Assembly (NCBI RefSeq): GCF_949987535.1 | Contig: NC_080080.1 | Location: 64,323,006-64,387,005 of the forward strand | Direction of reading: 5' to 3' | DNA from: Balaenoptera acutorostrata | Lineage: Eukaryota > Chordata > Mammalia > Artiodactyla > Balaenopteridae | DNA length: 64,000 bases | Part shown: positions 31,750-42,465 of the stretch, piece by piece | Position numbering within the stretch: position 1 is the stretch's first letter | Layout of the letters: each line of letters starts with the position of its first letter | Program-made: the position numbers and the translations under genes | The notes under the pieces: generated by a model | What the model was told of the DNA's origin: nothing | Seen by the model: only the letters and a program-made list of their open reading frames with translations | Database searches by the model: none

Positions 31750-31974
31750 GGGACTTCCCTGGTGAGTCCAGTGGGTAAGACTCCGCGTTCCTTATGCCGG
31801 GGGCCCAGCTTCAATCCCTGGTTCAGGGAACTAGAGCCTGCATGCATGCTGCAACTAAGAAGTCTGCATGCTGCAACTAAGAAGTCCGCATGCTGCAACA
31901 AAGATCCTGCGTGCCACAACTAAGACCCGGTGCAGCCAAAATAAATTTTTTTTAAAAATTTTCATTTAAAAAAG
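31750..31974 (+). mobile_element. CHR-type SINE with oligo-T after AATAAA
   Basis: Head GGGACTTCCCTGGTGAGTCC and three GCATGCTGCAACTAAGAAG modules. AATAAA is followed at once by T8 (31946-31953), A5, TTTTCATTT (31959-31967) and a last A-run. The 16-bp duplication GAAATGGATGAGACTA (31734-31749, 31975-31990) encloses all of it. Confidence 0.97.
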
Positions 31975-31990
31975 GAAATGGATGAGACTA

Positions 31991-32290
31991 AAGGCTGAGA
32001 AATGGATTAGGCCAGGAAAGAAATTGTGAAAACCTAAACAAAGCCAGTGAGAGTAGGTTAGGGGACAAATATAAGTGAGATTTCAGAAGTTGAATCCACA
32101 TAGCTAGGTCACCAGTTGGATGTAAGGAATAAGGGGGAGGGAGGAATCAGGGCTGATGCCCATCTTTCTAGCTTGAGCCCCTGGCAGTCAGTGGAAGCAT
32201 TCACTGAAATGGGGAATAGAGACTAATGAGTTCCATTTTTGGCATATTGAGTTTCAGGGGCTGTGGGATGTGCACACGTGGTTTGGCAGG
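31991..32290 (-). mobile_element. L2 fragment (antisense), part 3
   Basis: AATGAGTTCCATTTTTGGCA, TATTGAGTTTCAGGGGCTGT and GGGATGTGCAC are the complement of the L2 stretch ending GATGTCTAATAGGCATCTCA. Diverged. Confidence 0.55.
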
Positions 32291-32443
32291 TACAGCAACA
32301 TCTGTCCCACATGGTACTTTTAAACTTTTAAAATCAATTGCCAACATTTTGTGATTAAATTTTTTGCATAAAAATTCAAATTTATACTTTGTCTTGAAAT
32401 GTCAGAAGATCTGAATAATTTGGGCCAGGATTCTCATATGATG
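32291..32443. other. No recognised feature
   Basis: Short unassigned spacer. Confidence 0.35.
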
Positions 32444-33010
32444 ATGTCGGGGAGGAAGAAATTTTCCTCTACTCTTCTAGGTTTTTCTGGCTGGTCTGAG
32501 AGTTAAATTGACATGAAACAGATTAACAAGAGAAAAATCACACAAAAGTTTAACAACATGTATACATGTGAGAGACCCAGGAAAACTGAGTAACTCACCA
32601 AAATGGCTGAAACCTCACTTTAAATACTGTTTTCAGCTAAAGACAAAAGAGGATGTTGGGGATAGTGGTTTGGGAACTTGAAGGGGAGAAAGGCAACTGA
32701 CATGGAGATGAAAAAGCAAATGCTTGGTAAACAAATGTTTTCCGGAGTATGCAGGGACAGTGGGACACAGAGAGGAATTTTAACAAACAGACTTTGCTAG
32801 ATTCCTCCCTGTCTACACACCTAGGTCATCCGTATAGTTATCTCCGGTGATGGTTCCTTTCCTGGAACAGGTCCTCTCTCCACATTCTTTAGGCAGTTAG
32901 GGGGAAGGTCAAAGTTTCTTCTTGAGTCCTTTGGAATTTGACTGTTTTCAGCCTGAAATAATCTGCATATCAAAGAGACATTTTGGGGTGGCAAATTTTG
33001 TTCCCCTACA
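32444..33010 (-). mobile_element. LTR-like element, second copy of the 10656-11217 family
   Basis: Left part GGGGAGGAAGAAATTTTCCT parallels GGGGAGGAAACACACTTTTC at 10656, and both end in a ...GTGGCA...CCCC block. Layout and length agree. Wording such as GAGACCCAGGAAAACTGAGT recalls ERVL-type LTRs. The family name is not certain. Confidence 0.6.
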
Positions 33011-33015
33011 GCAAA

Positions 33016-33153
33016 TTTTTTTTAATACAGCAGGTTCTTATTAGTTATCTATTTTATACCTATTAGTGTATACATGTCAATCCCAATCTCCCAGTTCATC
33101 CCACCACGCCCCCCACTCACCCCCTTGGTGTCCATACGTTTGTTCTCTACATC
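33016..33153 (-). mobile_element. Short young L1 fragment (antisense)
   Basis: AATACAGCAGGTTCTTATTA, GTGTATACATGTCAATCCCA and TTGGTGTCCATACGTTTGTT belong to an artiodactyl/cetacean L1 in antisense. The duplication CCCCTACAG (33003-33011, 33154-33162) bounds it, yet it carries no long A/T tail, so it may be a copy truncated at both ends. Confidence 0.7.
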
Positions 33154-33162
33154 CCCCTACAG

Positions 33163-33480
33163 TAAACTTACAATGTCCTCGCGTGCTTCTATTCGCCATA
33201 ATCACACCCCTCCCCATTATCTTACACGCAGCAGGCTCTATCTGGCCTGATTTGGGACCTGAATTTGCAACCTCTCTTATTGATGCAATTGATGTCAGAG
33301 AAGTAAGTATCCCATGAATGAAGTTCCCATCATTCCCAGGTGCCTCACTTTCTAGGTACGTTTCTAGTAGCATCTGGAGACCCTGCCACAACCAACCACT
33401 CTTTCCTTCTGTAGCTGGGCTTGAAGCTTCAACTATGTCCCCAAAGGGGTGCCTGGTTTCAGGTGCCACTGCCTATAAGC
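33163..33480. other. Unassigned block with exon-like edges (weak)
   Basis: A pyrimidine-rich stretch ending ACACGCAG (33231) precedes a 70-base block that stops at GAA|GTAAGTAT (33303). The plus frame reads GSIWPDLGPEFATSLIDAID. The minus strand also has a 130-codon frame over this place. Neither matches a family I know. Splice-like signals of this strength occur by chance in 64 kb. Confidence 0.2.
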
Positions 33481-34454
33481 TCTGAGCGTTTTCCCCTTCC
33501 TTTGTCTTTTTCGCCCTTGTCCCTTCCAATACCAGAGGGGTAGGCCTCCATCAGACCAGGAAAGGAAGGGTCAGAAATGCATCAGCCTAGTCAGGGCAAA
33601 CTGGGCTAAACTGGAGGAAGCTAGTTACAGCCTTCCAGTTACATCTGCTTATGCAGGGCTGCCACCAGTGCTCTTATAAAATTCTAATAGAGGCAGTTAT
33701 GTCACAAGTCTACTTTCTTTTCTTAGCCCCTCTTATCTGCCCCCCCCTACACACACACTCACATGTACCTGTTCACATGGTATCCTCCGATTGGCCAAAA
33801 TTGTCCATCTACCCAAATCTCCTTCCCTGCTCTGAAATAATCTTCTCTCCCCACCTATATTACCAAGTCCTTTTCTTTTTCTTTTTCTGCACATTCAGCC
33901 TCTCTAAACAGCTGTATGAGTAAATTTTACTCAGAAAGTAGTTGAACTTGAAAACTCAGGCATTTGAATTGAGAAGTGAGTAAAATTGAACCCTGCTGAA
34001 GATTTTGGCATTACGAGGGAGAAGCTTCCTAAACTACATGACGAGCGGGAAATATGTGTGCACTGGGGCATCTATGGTCAAATGCATTTCTGAGCAGTCA
34101 CTGAACAATTTATTAAGAGGTCACTCTTAGTGAGGTTCAGGAGCAAAACTGCTGAGTTCCCGACTGCTGGAGCTGTGCTGGGTATCTGCGCACAGAAGCT
34201 TGGCACGTATGCACGTACTTTCTGTCTGAGAGCGTGCTGTTCTCATTAGCAGTAATGTCAATGCCTGCTCATGAACACTAAGGAAATAGAAGCCCTTTAC
34301 TTCCTTTCCCTGGAATTATTGCTTCCTCTCTTGGCTTTCAGAATTATAATTGAATCTTATACAGGAAAATGTGTCTTCCGCACACTGGCCACATTCATGC
34401 TTATATTTAGAACAGCCCGTCTCCTTTTCTCTATTACCCATAATATCTTATAGA
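33481..34454. other. No recognised feature
   Basis: About 1 kb of unassigned sequence with pyrimidine-rich parts and a small ACACAC run near 33750. No gene or repeat that I can support. Confidence 0.4.
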
Positions 34455-34468
34455 TCTTGTGTATTTTT

Positions 34469-34600
34469 TCTTTTTCTTTTTTTTTTTTGGCCGTGCCGCG
34501 TGGCCTGCGGAATCTTAGTTCCCCAGCCAGGGATTGAACCCAGGCCCCAGCAGTGAAAGCACCTGAGTCCCAACCACTGGACTGCCAGGGAATTCCCAGG
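34469..34600 (-). mobile_element. Short CHR/Bov-tA-like SINE (antisense)
   Basis: T-run, GGCCGTGCCGCGTGGCCTGC, then the complement of the head ending GGGAATTCCC. The 14-bp duplication TCTTGTGTATTTTT (34455-34468, 34601-34614) is exact. Confidence 0.96.
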
Positions 34601-34614
34601 TCTTGTGTATTTTT

Positions 34615-35224
34615 AAAAGGACATTGCTAACAGAACTGGTGGTGGTGATAATGTTTTGGAGATGGTAATGGTGCTGTGATTTAGCTTCATTAGCAACAAT
34701 ATTAAAAAAATGTTAAAATAATGATAATAAAACCTAAATCCCACCACCCTCACATATTTCCATTTTTTTCCTATAGCTTCATTCAGTGTGTCCATATTAA
34801 AGTATTTTATATTTGTTATACTCTTATTATCTTTTTTTTTTTGGATAGAAAATTCCTACTTTACTTCATCAACAAAGAAGGTGAGGATGAAACCAAACAC
34901 GTGGAACTTTGTGAATTTTCAATGTGACAATATTCATATCTATTTTACTAAGAAACAGGAAATCCATGTGCATGATGTAACCACTGGAACACGTGTCCAC
35001 AGGCAGCTTCTCCTATTCTTTTTCTGCTTTGTCACCATGACACTGGTGGGCGTACCTTTACTTCTTCACTGGAATGGAAATCAGGTTACCAGAAAGCTCT
35101 CAGGAGAAGCTTAAATTCTATCTTGTTTAACAGAGGTGACTTGGAGACTCTCCAGGCTTGGTTTATTTATATGGCGAGATGGAAGGGTCTAGAAAGTAGC
35201 ATTCTCAACTTTGAAGGGAGAACT
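34615..35224. other. No recognised feature
   Basis: A 108-codon frame (34788-35114) shows no domain and begins in low-complexity hydrophobic sequence. I see no support for a gene. Confidence 0.4.
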
Positions 35225-35700
35225 TCAACTGTTCCACTCTGCTGACATGAACCCATGCCTCCCCCTGAGTGGTGGGATCACCCAGAGAGCTGGGAGAATC
35301 AGCGCCAGGCTAAAAGCCTGCTGAGCACCAGAAGAGCCGACCTCCCCAATCCAGCTACAAGCCGGCCTTCTCCTCTGTTGATTTTTGCGCTGCAGCGGCT
35401 GGTGACTGTGGCCTGGAACTGACACAGCATCACGGCAGCCGCCCGCACATGGCCTGTCCGAGACATGCAGACGCGAAGGCAGTCGGCACAGAGCTAGGTG
35501 TTTCAGCTCTTTCTTGTACTTGTCTTTTGTCCGTCTCCTTTGGTAATCACTGCTGCTGTGACCTGAATAGGTCCTCACGCCAAGTGCGAACTCGACCAGT
35601 GGCTGGATCTGCAGCTCTTTCACGCTTCTCTCGTTTTCAAGGACAGTTTCCCTCTGGTGCTCTAATCCCACCCTTTCCAATCCCTGTGTGTCTGTACTCT
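35225..35700. other. CpG-richer unassigned block with a 151-codon minus-strand frame
   Basis: This segment has visibly more CpG than its neighbours (for example CACGGCAGCCGCCCGCACAT and ACGCGAAGGCAGTCGGCAC). The minus strand is open for 151 codons (35225-35680) with no domain I recognise. It could be a younger insertion, an untranslated exon or part of an unrecognised LTR. Confidence 0.25.
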
Positions 35701-35934
35701 TATTATCTCTTAAAAAAGGAAAACATCTGGTAGTAGGTGGTGTGGTTGGGTAATTGTGGGCGAGCTGGCCATCCTTCCCACCGTGACTTAATCAGACTTA
35801 TTCAGTTATCAATACATTAATCTTTACTGACTGCTGAAACTCATGGATATTCCCTTAAAGAGCAATTTAAAACACCATCTCCAATGGGTGTGTTTTTTTC
35901 CACACCATCAGGAAATTAACTTAATTCTCAGAGG
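35701..35934. other. No recognised feature
   Basis: Spacer before the ERVL-type LTR. The LTR may begin as early as about 35780. Confidence 0.35.
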
Positions 35935-36712
35935 ACACTGGCCAGGTGTCCCACCGATTTAACTCAATTCTGACACTATCTACCTGGAGGTAGCCTCAGA
36001 TGCCACAGGTTAGTAGCCAAATCCCACCAGACTCACCCGCTTCAGATGCCAGTCGTACGTCCAGCTTGTTATCTGTGCTTTTTCCGATCACCTGGCTGTA
36101 AATCGGAAGTTCCCACAAGCTCCACCTCAGGTTTGATTGATTTGCTAGAATGGCCCACGGAACTCAGGAAACCAGTCTACTTACTAGATTACCAGTTTAT
36201 AACAAAGGATATTAAAGGATACGAATGAACAGCCAGATGAAGAGATACATAGGGTGAGGTCCCCAGTGCAAGTACTTCTGTCCCCGTAGAGTGTAAGGCC
36301 CGGAGTGTAGCTGCATTCTTGTTCACCAGCCTGGAAGCTCTCTGAACCCCTTCCTTCTGCGTTTTTATGGCGGCTTCTTTATGCAGACGTGATTGATTAA
36401 ATCATTGGCCATTGGCCAACCTCCAGCCCCTCTCCCCCTCTCCCATCCCTGGAGGTCAGGGGGTGGGACTGAAATTTCCAACCCTCCAATCACATTCCCC
36501 TGGCAACAAGCCCCTAACCTTAGATCCTTTCCAAAAGTCACCTCATTAACATAAACTCAGGTGTGGTTGAAAGGGCTTTGTTATGAGTATCAAGGCACCT
36601 AAATTGCTCTTAACACTTAGGAAATGCCAAGGATTTTAGGAGCTCTGTGCCAGAAATGAGAGGAAGACCAAATACAGATTTCTTATTATAAATCACAACA
36701 TCACACCAGCCT
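35935..36712 (-). mobile_element. MLT2/ERVL-type LTR (antisense)
   Basis: TTGCTAGAATGGCCCACGGA, ACGAATGAACAGCCAGATGA, AGAGATACATAGGGTGAGGT, GCCATTGGCCAACCTCCAGC and CACCTCATTAACATAAACTC occur in the order of antisense MLT2-type LTRs of ERVL. No internal region is attached. Confidence 0.82.
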
Positions 36713-37174
36713 TCCAGGTTCTAAACAGGGAATGTAACCTTTAACTCTTTGCTTCTCAACGCTTGTGGAAAGCTCAGGTTTAAGAAATAGCATTCAGGTA
36801 GAATTGCATGAAAGCCCTAATCCAAGCATTATATTTTACTCCTCATCAAGCAAGTGCCTGAGTATGCTGCCTAACTTTGACTAAAATCTACTGTGTTAAG
36901 CTCTTAGTGTACTTCAAAGGATGTTGTTAGAATTGGTTATATCAAATCTCAAAACAAGAAGTATTAATGGAAATATGTGAAAATGTGTGTAATCTCAAAA
37001 ATCAAAGAAAGTTAAACAGTGAGATGACTATTTTTGCTTTTCAGATTAGCAAAAAAAAAAAAAAATGTTTTTTCTTTTTTATAGAGAATGAATTAAGGCA
37101 ACCACAAGTGGTTTGGTCTGGCTGGAGTGTCAAGTGTGACACCAGAAATAACAAGAGGTAGTCAGAGACCCAAT
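36713..37174. other. No recognised feature
   Basis: Unassigned, with an A14 run near 37050. Confidence 0.4.
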
Positions 37175-37375
37175 CTCTTCATTCATGCATGCATTCAACA
37201 AATATTTATTAAGGTCGTACTAGGTGTCAGGCATGGGGTTAGATGATGAGGACACAATGGTCAGCAAAAATAGATATGGTCCCTGCTCTTGTAGAGATTA
37301 TAGTCTGGTGGGATAGATAGACATCAATCAAATAATTACACTAATTAATGTAGCACTGCAGTCAGGGTTGGGTGT
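37175..37375 (-). mobile_element. L2 3' end (antisense)
   Basis: CATTCAACAAATATTTATTA, GTGTCAGGCATGGGGTTAGA and TGGTCCCTGCTCTTGTAGAG match the complement of the L2 terminus. Confidence 0.65.
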
Positions 37376-37384
37376 TATGTCACA

Positions 37385-37862
37385 GGGACCACTAGGTGTC
37401 CCCATATCCATTCACTCCGTCTATAGGAACAGATCTCCAGGTTCATTGCCAGGCATATGGCAACCAAAATAAAGGCTACTTTTCCCAGCTTCCCTTACAG
37501 CTAGGTGTGGCCACATGACCAAGTTCTGATCAGTAAGAGGTGAGTAAAAGTAATAATTGGAACTCCTGATTCATACACTTAAAAGGAGTGATTGTGCCCT
37601 CCCTTCCCTCCTTCTCCCTTCCACCGGCTGGAATGTGAGATGGTGGTGAATCATCTTAGAGCAGGCTGGTAAGCAACAATCTAGAGATGTCAACGCAACA
37701 AGGCAGAAGGATCCTGGGCTCCCGACAGAACAGAGCCTCCAGACAAATCCTCAGCTACTTAGGCACACGGTGTATTTTGAGCAAAAAATAAACTTCTATC
37801 ACATTAATGTCACTGGAGTCTCTGTTTCAGCAGCAGATCCATGTCCTACCTAATACATATTC
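37385..37862 (+). repeat. Medium-age repeat, family A, fullest copy
   Basis: TTTCCCAGCTTCCCTTACAG, CTAGGTGTGGCCACATGACC, GGCTGGAATGTGAGATGGTG, AGGATCCTGGGCTCCCGACA and a 3' end CAAAAAATAAACTTCTATCA. The terminal AATAAA and following TCTCTGTTTCAGCAGC are LTR-like. Related pieces lie at 23575 and 30745. Confidence 0.55.
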
Positions 37863-37899
37863 TAAAAAGAAGAGAGTTCTCCGAGGAGACACAGTAAAG

Positions 37900-38263
37900 G
37901 GTCATGACCTATGCTGATTTGAAGAGTTGAGGTGAGAGCTTAGATTGATGGATGGGTGGACTTAACCAGCTGGGGTGGGGTGGGTAGGAGTGGCCTGGGG
38001 GAGGCTTGTTTAAAAAACTGAAAGAAGACCACTGTAGCTGTAGAGCATAGAGGAAAAATGTATAAGAATGATGGTGGGAGCTGGCACTGGGTTTGAAGGA
38101 CTTGAAAGCTGTATCAGAGATGTCGATCTTTAGTGTGAGAACAGTGGGAAACCATTAAAACGTTCTAAGCAGGAGAATAAGATGATCAGATTTGTGTTTC
38201 AAACACATTGCTCTAGTTGGGATTAACGTTAAGCTTATGTTTGGATAATACTGCAGTAGTTGA
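37900..38263 (-). mobile_element. L2 fragment (antisense), split by a short SINE
   Basis: GTGGGAAACCATTAAAACGT, TTCTAAGCAGGAGAATAAGA and TGATCAGATTTGTGTTTCAA parallel the complement of L2 (GGAAGCCATTGGAGGGTTTT, AAGCAGAGGAGTGACATGAT). It continues briefly after 38407. Confidence 0.6.
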
Positions 38264-38394
38264 GGGAATTCCCTGGCTGTCCAGTGGTTAGGACTCCACA
38301 CTTTCACTGCCATGGCCTGAGTTCAATCCCTGGTCAGGGAACTAAGATCCCCTCAAGCGGTGCAGGGCAGCCAAAAAAAGAAAAAAAAAAAAAT
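38264..38394 (+). mobile_element. Short CHR/Bov-tA-like SINE
   Basis: GGGAATTCCCTGGCTGTCCA to GCAGCCAAAAAAAG with an A-tail. The duplication TGCAGTAGTTGA/TGCAGTGGTTGA (38252-38263, 38395-38406) has one mismatch. Confidence 0.95.
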
Positions 38395-38429
38395 TGCAGT
38401 GGTTGAGAGAGAAATTATGGTGCCTTTTC

Positions 38430-39095
38430 CTAGTGTTGCAACTCCTGTGAGCCCAGGGCACAGGCACAAGACTGTTCATGGCAGCGTTGTCGTTTGTAGT
38501 AGACAATATGAACAAGCTACAACTGCTTGTAGTAACAGTGAAAGAGTCTCACAAACATCCTGCTGATCCAAAAAAGAAAAAAGACAGAGGTAAAAGAACA
38601 CATGCAGTATAATTTCACTCATATGGTTCAAAAACAAGCAAAACTAGTCTACATCAAATCTAAGGTGCCACTAATTGTAAAACACACCATTATTTTATAG
38701 TATTGTATTTATAGTTTATATTTCTTCTTCTAGAAAAAAAAAAGTGCTGCCAATTAAACCTTGACAAGCCATCATCATAAGCACGTCTCCACTTCAGATA
38801 TGCTCAAATATAAAAGAGAACTTCTTGGATTCACTAAAGTGAGATATATCTTCTAGTGATTCATCATACATAGGTGGTAAAACTAAAAAGAAAAGCAGAA
38901 ACATTATCACAGAAATCAGGAGAGTGGTTACTTCTTGGAGAGAGGGCTGGGTTTGTAACCAAGGAAGGGCACACAGGAGTGGAGAGGGTTCTGGAGAGCA
39001 ACAGTGTTGAATTTCTTAACCTAGGGAGTAGTTTATGATCATTCCTTAAACTGTGTACAGATCTTGTACAGTTTTTTGCGTGCCTGCTGCATCTC
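38430..39095 (+). mobile_element. Old L1 3' region (tentative)
   Basis: CTGTTCATGGCAGCGTTGTC, CAGTATAATTTCACTCATAT and GGAGAGTGGTTACTTCTTGG recall L1 ORF2 end and 3' UTR wording, but divergence is high. Confidence 0.4.
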
Positions 39096-39096
39096 A

Positions 39097-39124
39097 CAAG
39101 CAAGCAAGCAAGCAAGCAAGCAAG
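39097..39124. repeat. (CAAG)7 microsatellite
   Basis: Seven perfect CAAG units. Confidence 0.97.
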
Positions 39125-39129
39125 AAAAA

Positions 39130-39300
39130 GACCTAGAAGAGTGGTTAGAAAGATGGAGAAGGAGAACTATATGGAGAGGTGTGATAGGTGGGAAGGGGTG
39201 AGGACAAAGAATCTGAGGCTGCAGAGTGACGGAAAGGTAAGAGGGGACAAGCCTAGAAGCAGGAAGACCAGTTAAGCAGAGAGAGAGAGATCTAAGCCTG
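39130..39300 (-). mobile_element. L2 fragment (antisense, tentative)
   Basis: AGAAGCAGGAAGACCAGTTA matches the complement of the L2 phrase GGAAGCAGGGAGACCAGTTA. The rest is weak. Confidence 0.4.
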
Positions 39301-39409
39301 GCCTAGGTAGCACCCTGAGAATATAAGCAAGGGAGCAAATGGGAAACATGCCTGAGATTTAAAATAACCTGGACTTGGATCTGACTCGATACCTTGGTTG
39401 ATGGAATTA

Positions 39410-39640
39410 TCTTGATTATCATCCTCATAGCCATCATTTGTGGAGAGATTACTGCATCTCAGACACTGGCACTTTACATGCATTGTGCTGGTAATCCTCA
39501 CCACCACCTGAGCTGGTATATATTATTATCAGCCGTATTTTAGAGTGCAAAATGGAGGCATAAATCACACAGTTCGTGGCTGAGCCAGGATGCAAAGCCA
39601 GGCCTGACCAGGACACCCAGAATTTATTTACCAGTTGCCT
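39410..39640 (-). mobile_element. MIR SINE (antisense)
   Basis: TGGCACTTTACATGCATTGT, GTAATCCTCACCACCACCTG, GCAAAATGGAGGCATAAATC and CTGAGCCAGGATGCAAAGCC follow the complement of MIR. Confidence 0.65.
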
Positions 39641-39990
39641 GTCACTGGACTCAGGTAGCAGAATAGCTTTTCTCTTGTGTCTTATGCACAAAGATTGTGT
39701 TACTGGGCACCATGCTTTACCCAACTTTCAAAATGAGGCAAGCAACTTGATCCACTGAGATCTTCTTCCATCCTTCAGTCACTCCACGCTGAATCTTTCT
39801 ACTGTTTCCAGTGGAGAAAGGTTCCTGGGTCGGCCTCTGGGCTCACCCATAAGTCATGGGGCCAGAAGCCCAGTGTGACGGGCAGGGTCCACCATGCCTT
39901 ATTGGCTGTGTAAAGAGGTCAAATCGTAAATTACAACTAATAAATCTAGATTTAGTTTAAGCCATGATATATAAGCAATAGTGGGTGTTT
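39641..39990. other. No recognised feature
   Basis: Unassigned spacer. Confidence 0.4.
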
Positions 39991-40003
39991 TAGAATGTGT
40001 GGT

Positions 40004-40846
40004 CAAAATCAGAACTACAATGAGGTTCCACATCACACCAGTCAGAATGGCCATCATTAAAAAGTCTACAAATAACAAATGCCGGAGAGGGTGTGGAGAA
40101 AAGGGAACCCTCCTACACTGTTGATGGGAATGTATATTGGTGCAGCCACTATGAAAAACAGGACGGAGGTTCTCAGAAAACTAAAAATAGAACTACCATA
40201 TGATCCAGCAATCCCACTCCTGGGCATATACCCAGACAAAGCTATAATTCAAAATACATGCACTCCTGTGTTCATAACAGCACTGTTTACAATAGCCAAG
40301 ACATGGAAACAACCTAAATGTCCATCGACAGATGAATGGATAAAGATGTGGTACATATATACAATGGAATATTACTCAGCCATCAAAAAGAATGAAATAA
40401 TGCCATTTGCATCAACAAGGATGGACCTAGAGATTATCATACTACGCGAAGTAAGTCAGAAAGAGAAAGACAAAGACCATATATCACTTTTATGCGGAAT
40501 CTAAGATATAACACAAATCAACATATCTACAAAGTAAAAACAGTTTCACATATATAGAGAACAGACTTGTGGTTGCTAAGGGGGAGGGAGGCAGAGAGGA
40601 GGGGAGGATTGGACTTTGAAATTAGCAGAGGCAAACTATTATATATAGGACAGATTAACAACGAGGTGTCCTACTGTATATATAGCACAGGGAACTATAT
40701 TCAATGTCCTGTGACAAACCATAATGGAAAAGAATATGAAAAAGAATATATATATGTATAACTGAGTCACTTTGTTCTACAGAAGAAATTAGCACAACAT
40801 TGTAAATCAACTATACTTTGATAAAATTTTAAAAGTAAAATAAAAA
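40004..40846 (+). mobile_element. Young 5'-truncated L1
   Basis: The same part of L1 as 17753-18584. The open piece 40079-40504 reads [20 protein letters not shown], then MEYYSAIKKNEIMPFA and ends CGI at the ORF2 C-terminus. The 3' UTR follows with GAACAGACTTGTGGTTGCTA. The duplication TAGAATGTGTGGT/TAGAATGCATGGT (39991-40003, 40847-40859) carries two mismatches. Confidence 0.95.
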
Positions 40847-40859
40847 TAGAATGCATGGT

Positions 40860-41635
40860 TATAGACAGTGGATACTCCTTAAAATGGGAAAAATAACAGT
40901 GCTTATCTCAAAAATAAAAAAAAGAAGTCAAATGATGTTGTTTGAACCCTCTGATTCTGTGCTGTTGTTCCTGGGGGCTCATTAAGGATGGGAACTGGTT
41001 CAGGGAACTGGTTCTTCCATTAAATTAAAACAAAATCTTTTCCTGTAGAAAATCCCCAGAGGATGAGTGGATCAGGAAACGTGCTCACCTCCCCCAAAAG
41101 GCCATGAAGATAAAAAGTTCTAATAAACAACAAACACACAAACAGCCATGTAGGAAAGGAGAAGGGGGATTGCTGAAAGAAAACGGGAAGGATGACAAAG
41201 GCAAATTCATAATTTGCCCTTCACGATTTAGCAGAGCCTGCTCCAAGAATAGCTTGACTTTCTTAGTAAGGCTTTCCTGGTCTTTGTTATTGATCATACA
41301 GTACCAAAAAATATTCAGGACTGCTTCCTGCTTATGGTTAGTAAGGAAGTGGTTTTTCTCACATGCAGAACATCCTTTTTGTTTAAATTACACTGCCTTA
41401 CTACCTTGGAAAAGGTGTCCTTAATACATGGCAAAATTGTTGGTGGATGCACTGTCAAGGTGTGTCATCCACATTCAGTAACCATTAAGTGACCTGTTCT
41501 AGGATTTTGTCAAACATTGCCTGGGAAGGTGATCTGATGTCTTTGTGAATGCTGATGTTCAGTTTCCTGTCATGGAGTTGTTCTGGACATCTTCCACTCA
41601 CCCCTCCCTTCTCCTCCCTGCTCTGTGCCCTAGGG
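40860..41635. other. No recognised feature
   Basis: Unassigned. A 106-codon plus frame (41104-41424) shows no domain and overlaps a minus frame. Confidence 0.4.
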
Positions 41636-41639
41636 GCTG

Positions 41640-42025
41640 ACCTGTAAGGATGAAGACAGCTTGCTTCCACGCCTTCTGGTTCCACTGGGTTCAGCCAGCG
41701 GGGACCCCAGCAGGAGATCTGAGGGAGGAAGCAAAGTGAAGTCCCTCCCCGTGGGGTTACTTCTGGCTAGTCTAGCTGCATAAAGGATGTAGGGGATGTC
41801 AGCTTCCATCAGACAGACCCTCTACCTCCCAGTTCCTGGTCCCCTACCCTTGACCTAAAGCAATAATGGAGCTCCTCTGCTACTAGCCCTGGGGTCCTGC
41901 ACTAATCTTCATGGTTTCCCCACACCTGGGCCTCGGTAAACTCTTTCTTTACTAAAGGCTCCTTAAATTATCCTAATTTAAATGTGTCATGTTTTCTGCT
42001 GGGACCCTGACTGACACAGTAGTAA
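41640..42025 (+). repeat. Medium-age repeat, family B, copy 2
   Basis: GGGTTCAGCCAGCGGGGACC, CCAGCAGGAGATCTGAGGGA, CCTCGGTAAACTCTTTCTTT and TTTTCTGCTGGGACCCTGAC share order with 25005-25495. Confidence 0.5.
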
Positions 42026-42365
42026 TAACTTACAGCTAAAAGCTTTTAAAGTTTCTCATTAATTTATTTGTACTTCGTTAACACTTTCTGAAATTGTTTT
42101 TTTTAAAAAAAACAATAGACCATGGACACCATGCAAGTGTCCATGTTTGATTTTGAGTCACCATGCTGCAAGTAGAAATGAACAATCTCTTTATTCTTGT
42201 CACTGGCATTGTTTTTGTACCCTTCGTGTTTTTGTTTTCATTTTCACCTGTTGTTCTTTGAGAGATTTTTATTGTTAGGTAGTGTTAGGGCATGAAGCCG
42301 CTCTTTCCCATTTGATCTTTGCTTGATTCACTTTTTATCCTCTAATTTCTGGACTGACAAGCCTG
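42026..42365. other. No recognised feature
   Basis: AT-rich unassigned sequence. Confidence 0.4.
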
Positions 42366-42369
42366 TGAA

Positions 42370-42465
42370 GGCCCTGCAACCAGGGAAGTGTTTTCTATTT
42401 GTATCCTCCATGCATAGCACCTGGCACAGAACAGAACTCAGGGCAGATATTTTGAATGAATGGAG
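42370..42465 (+). mobile_element. L2 3' end
   Basis: TCCATGCATAGCACCTGGCA, CAGAACAGAACTCAGG and ATATTTTGAATGAATGGAG give the L2 terminus. Confidence 0.6.

Noticed and set aside
34842..34880. Splice-like acceptor (T-run then GGATAG) and donor AAG|GTGAGG
   Set aside because: The block is about 32 bases, without a partner exon or frame, and such signals arise by chance.
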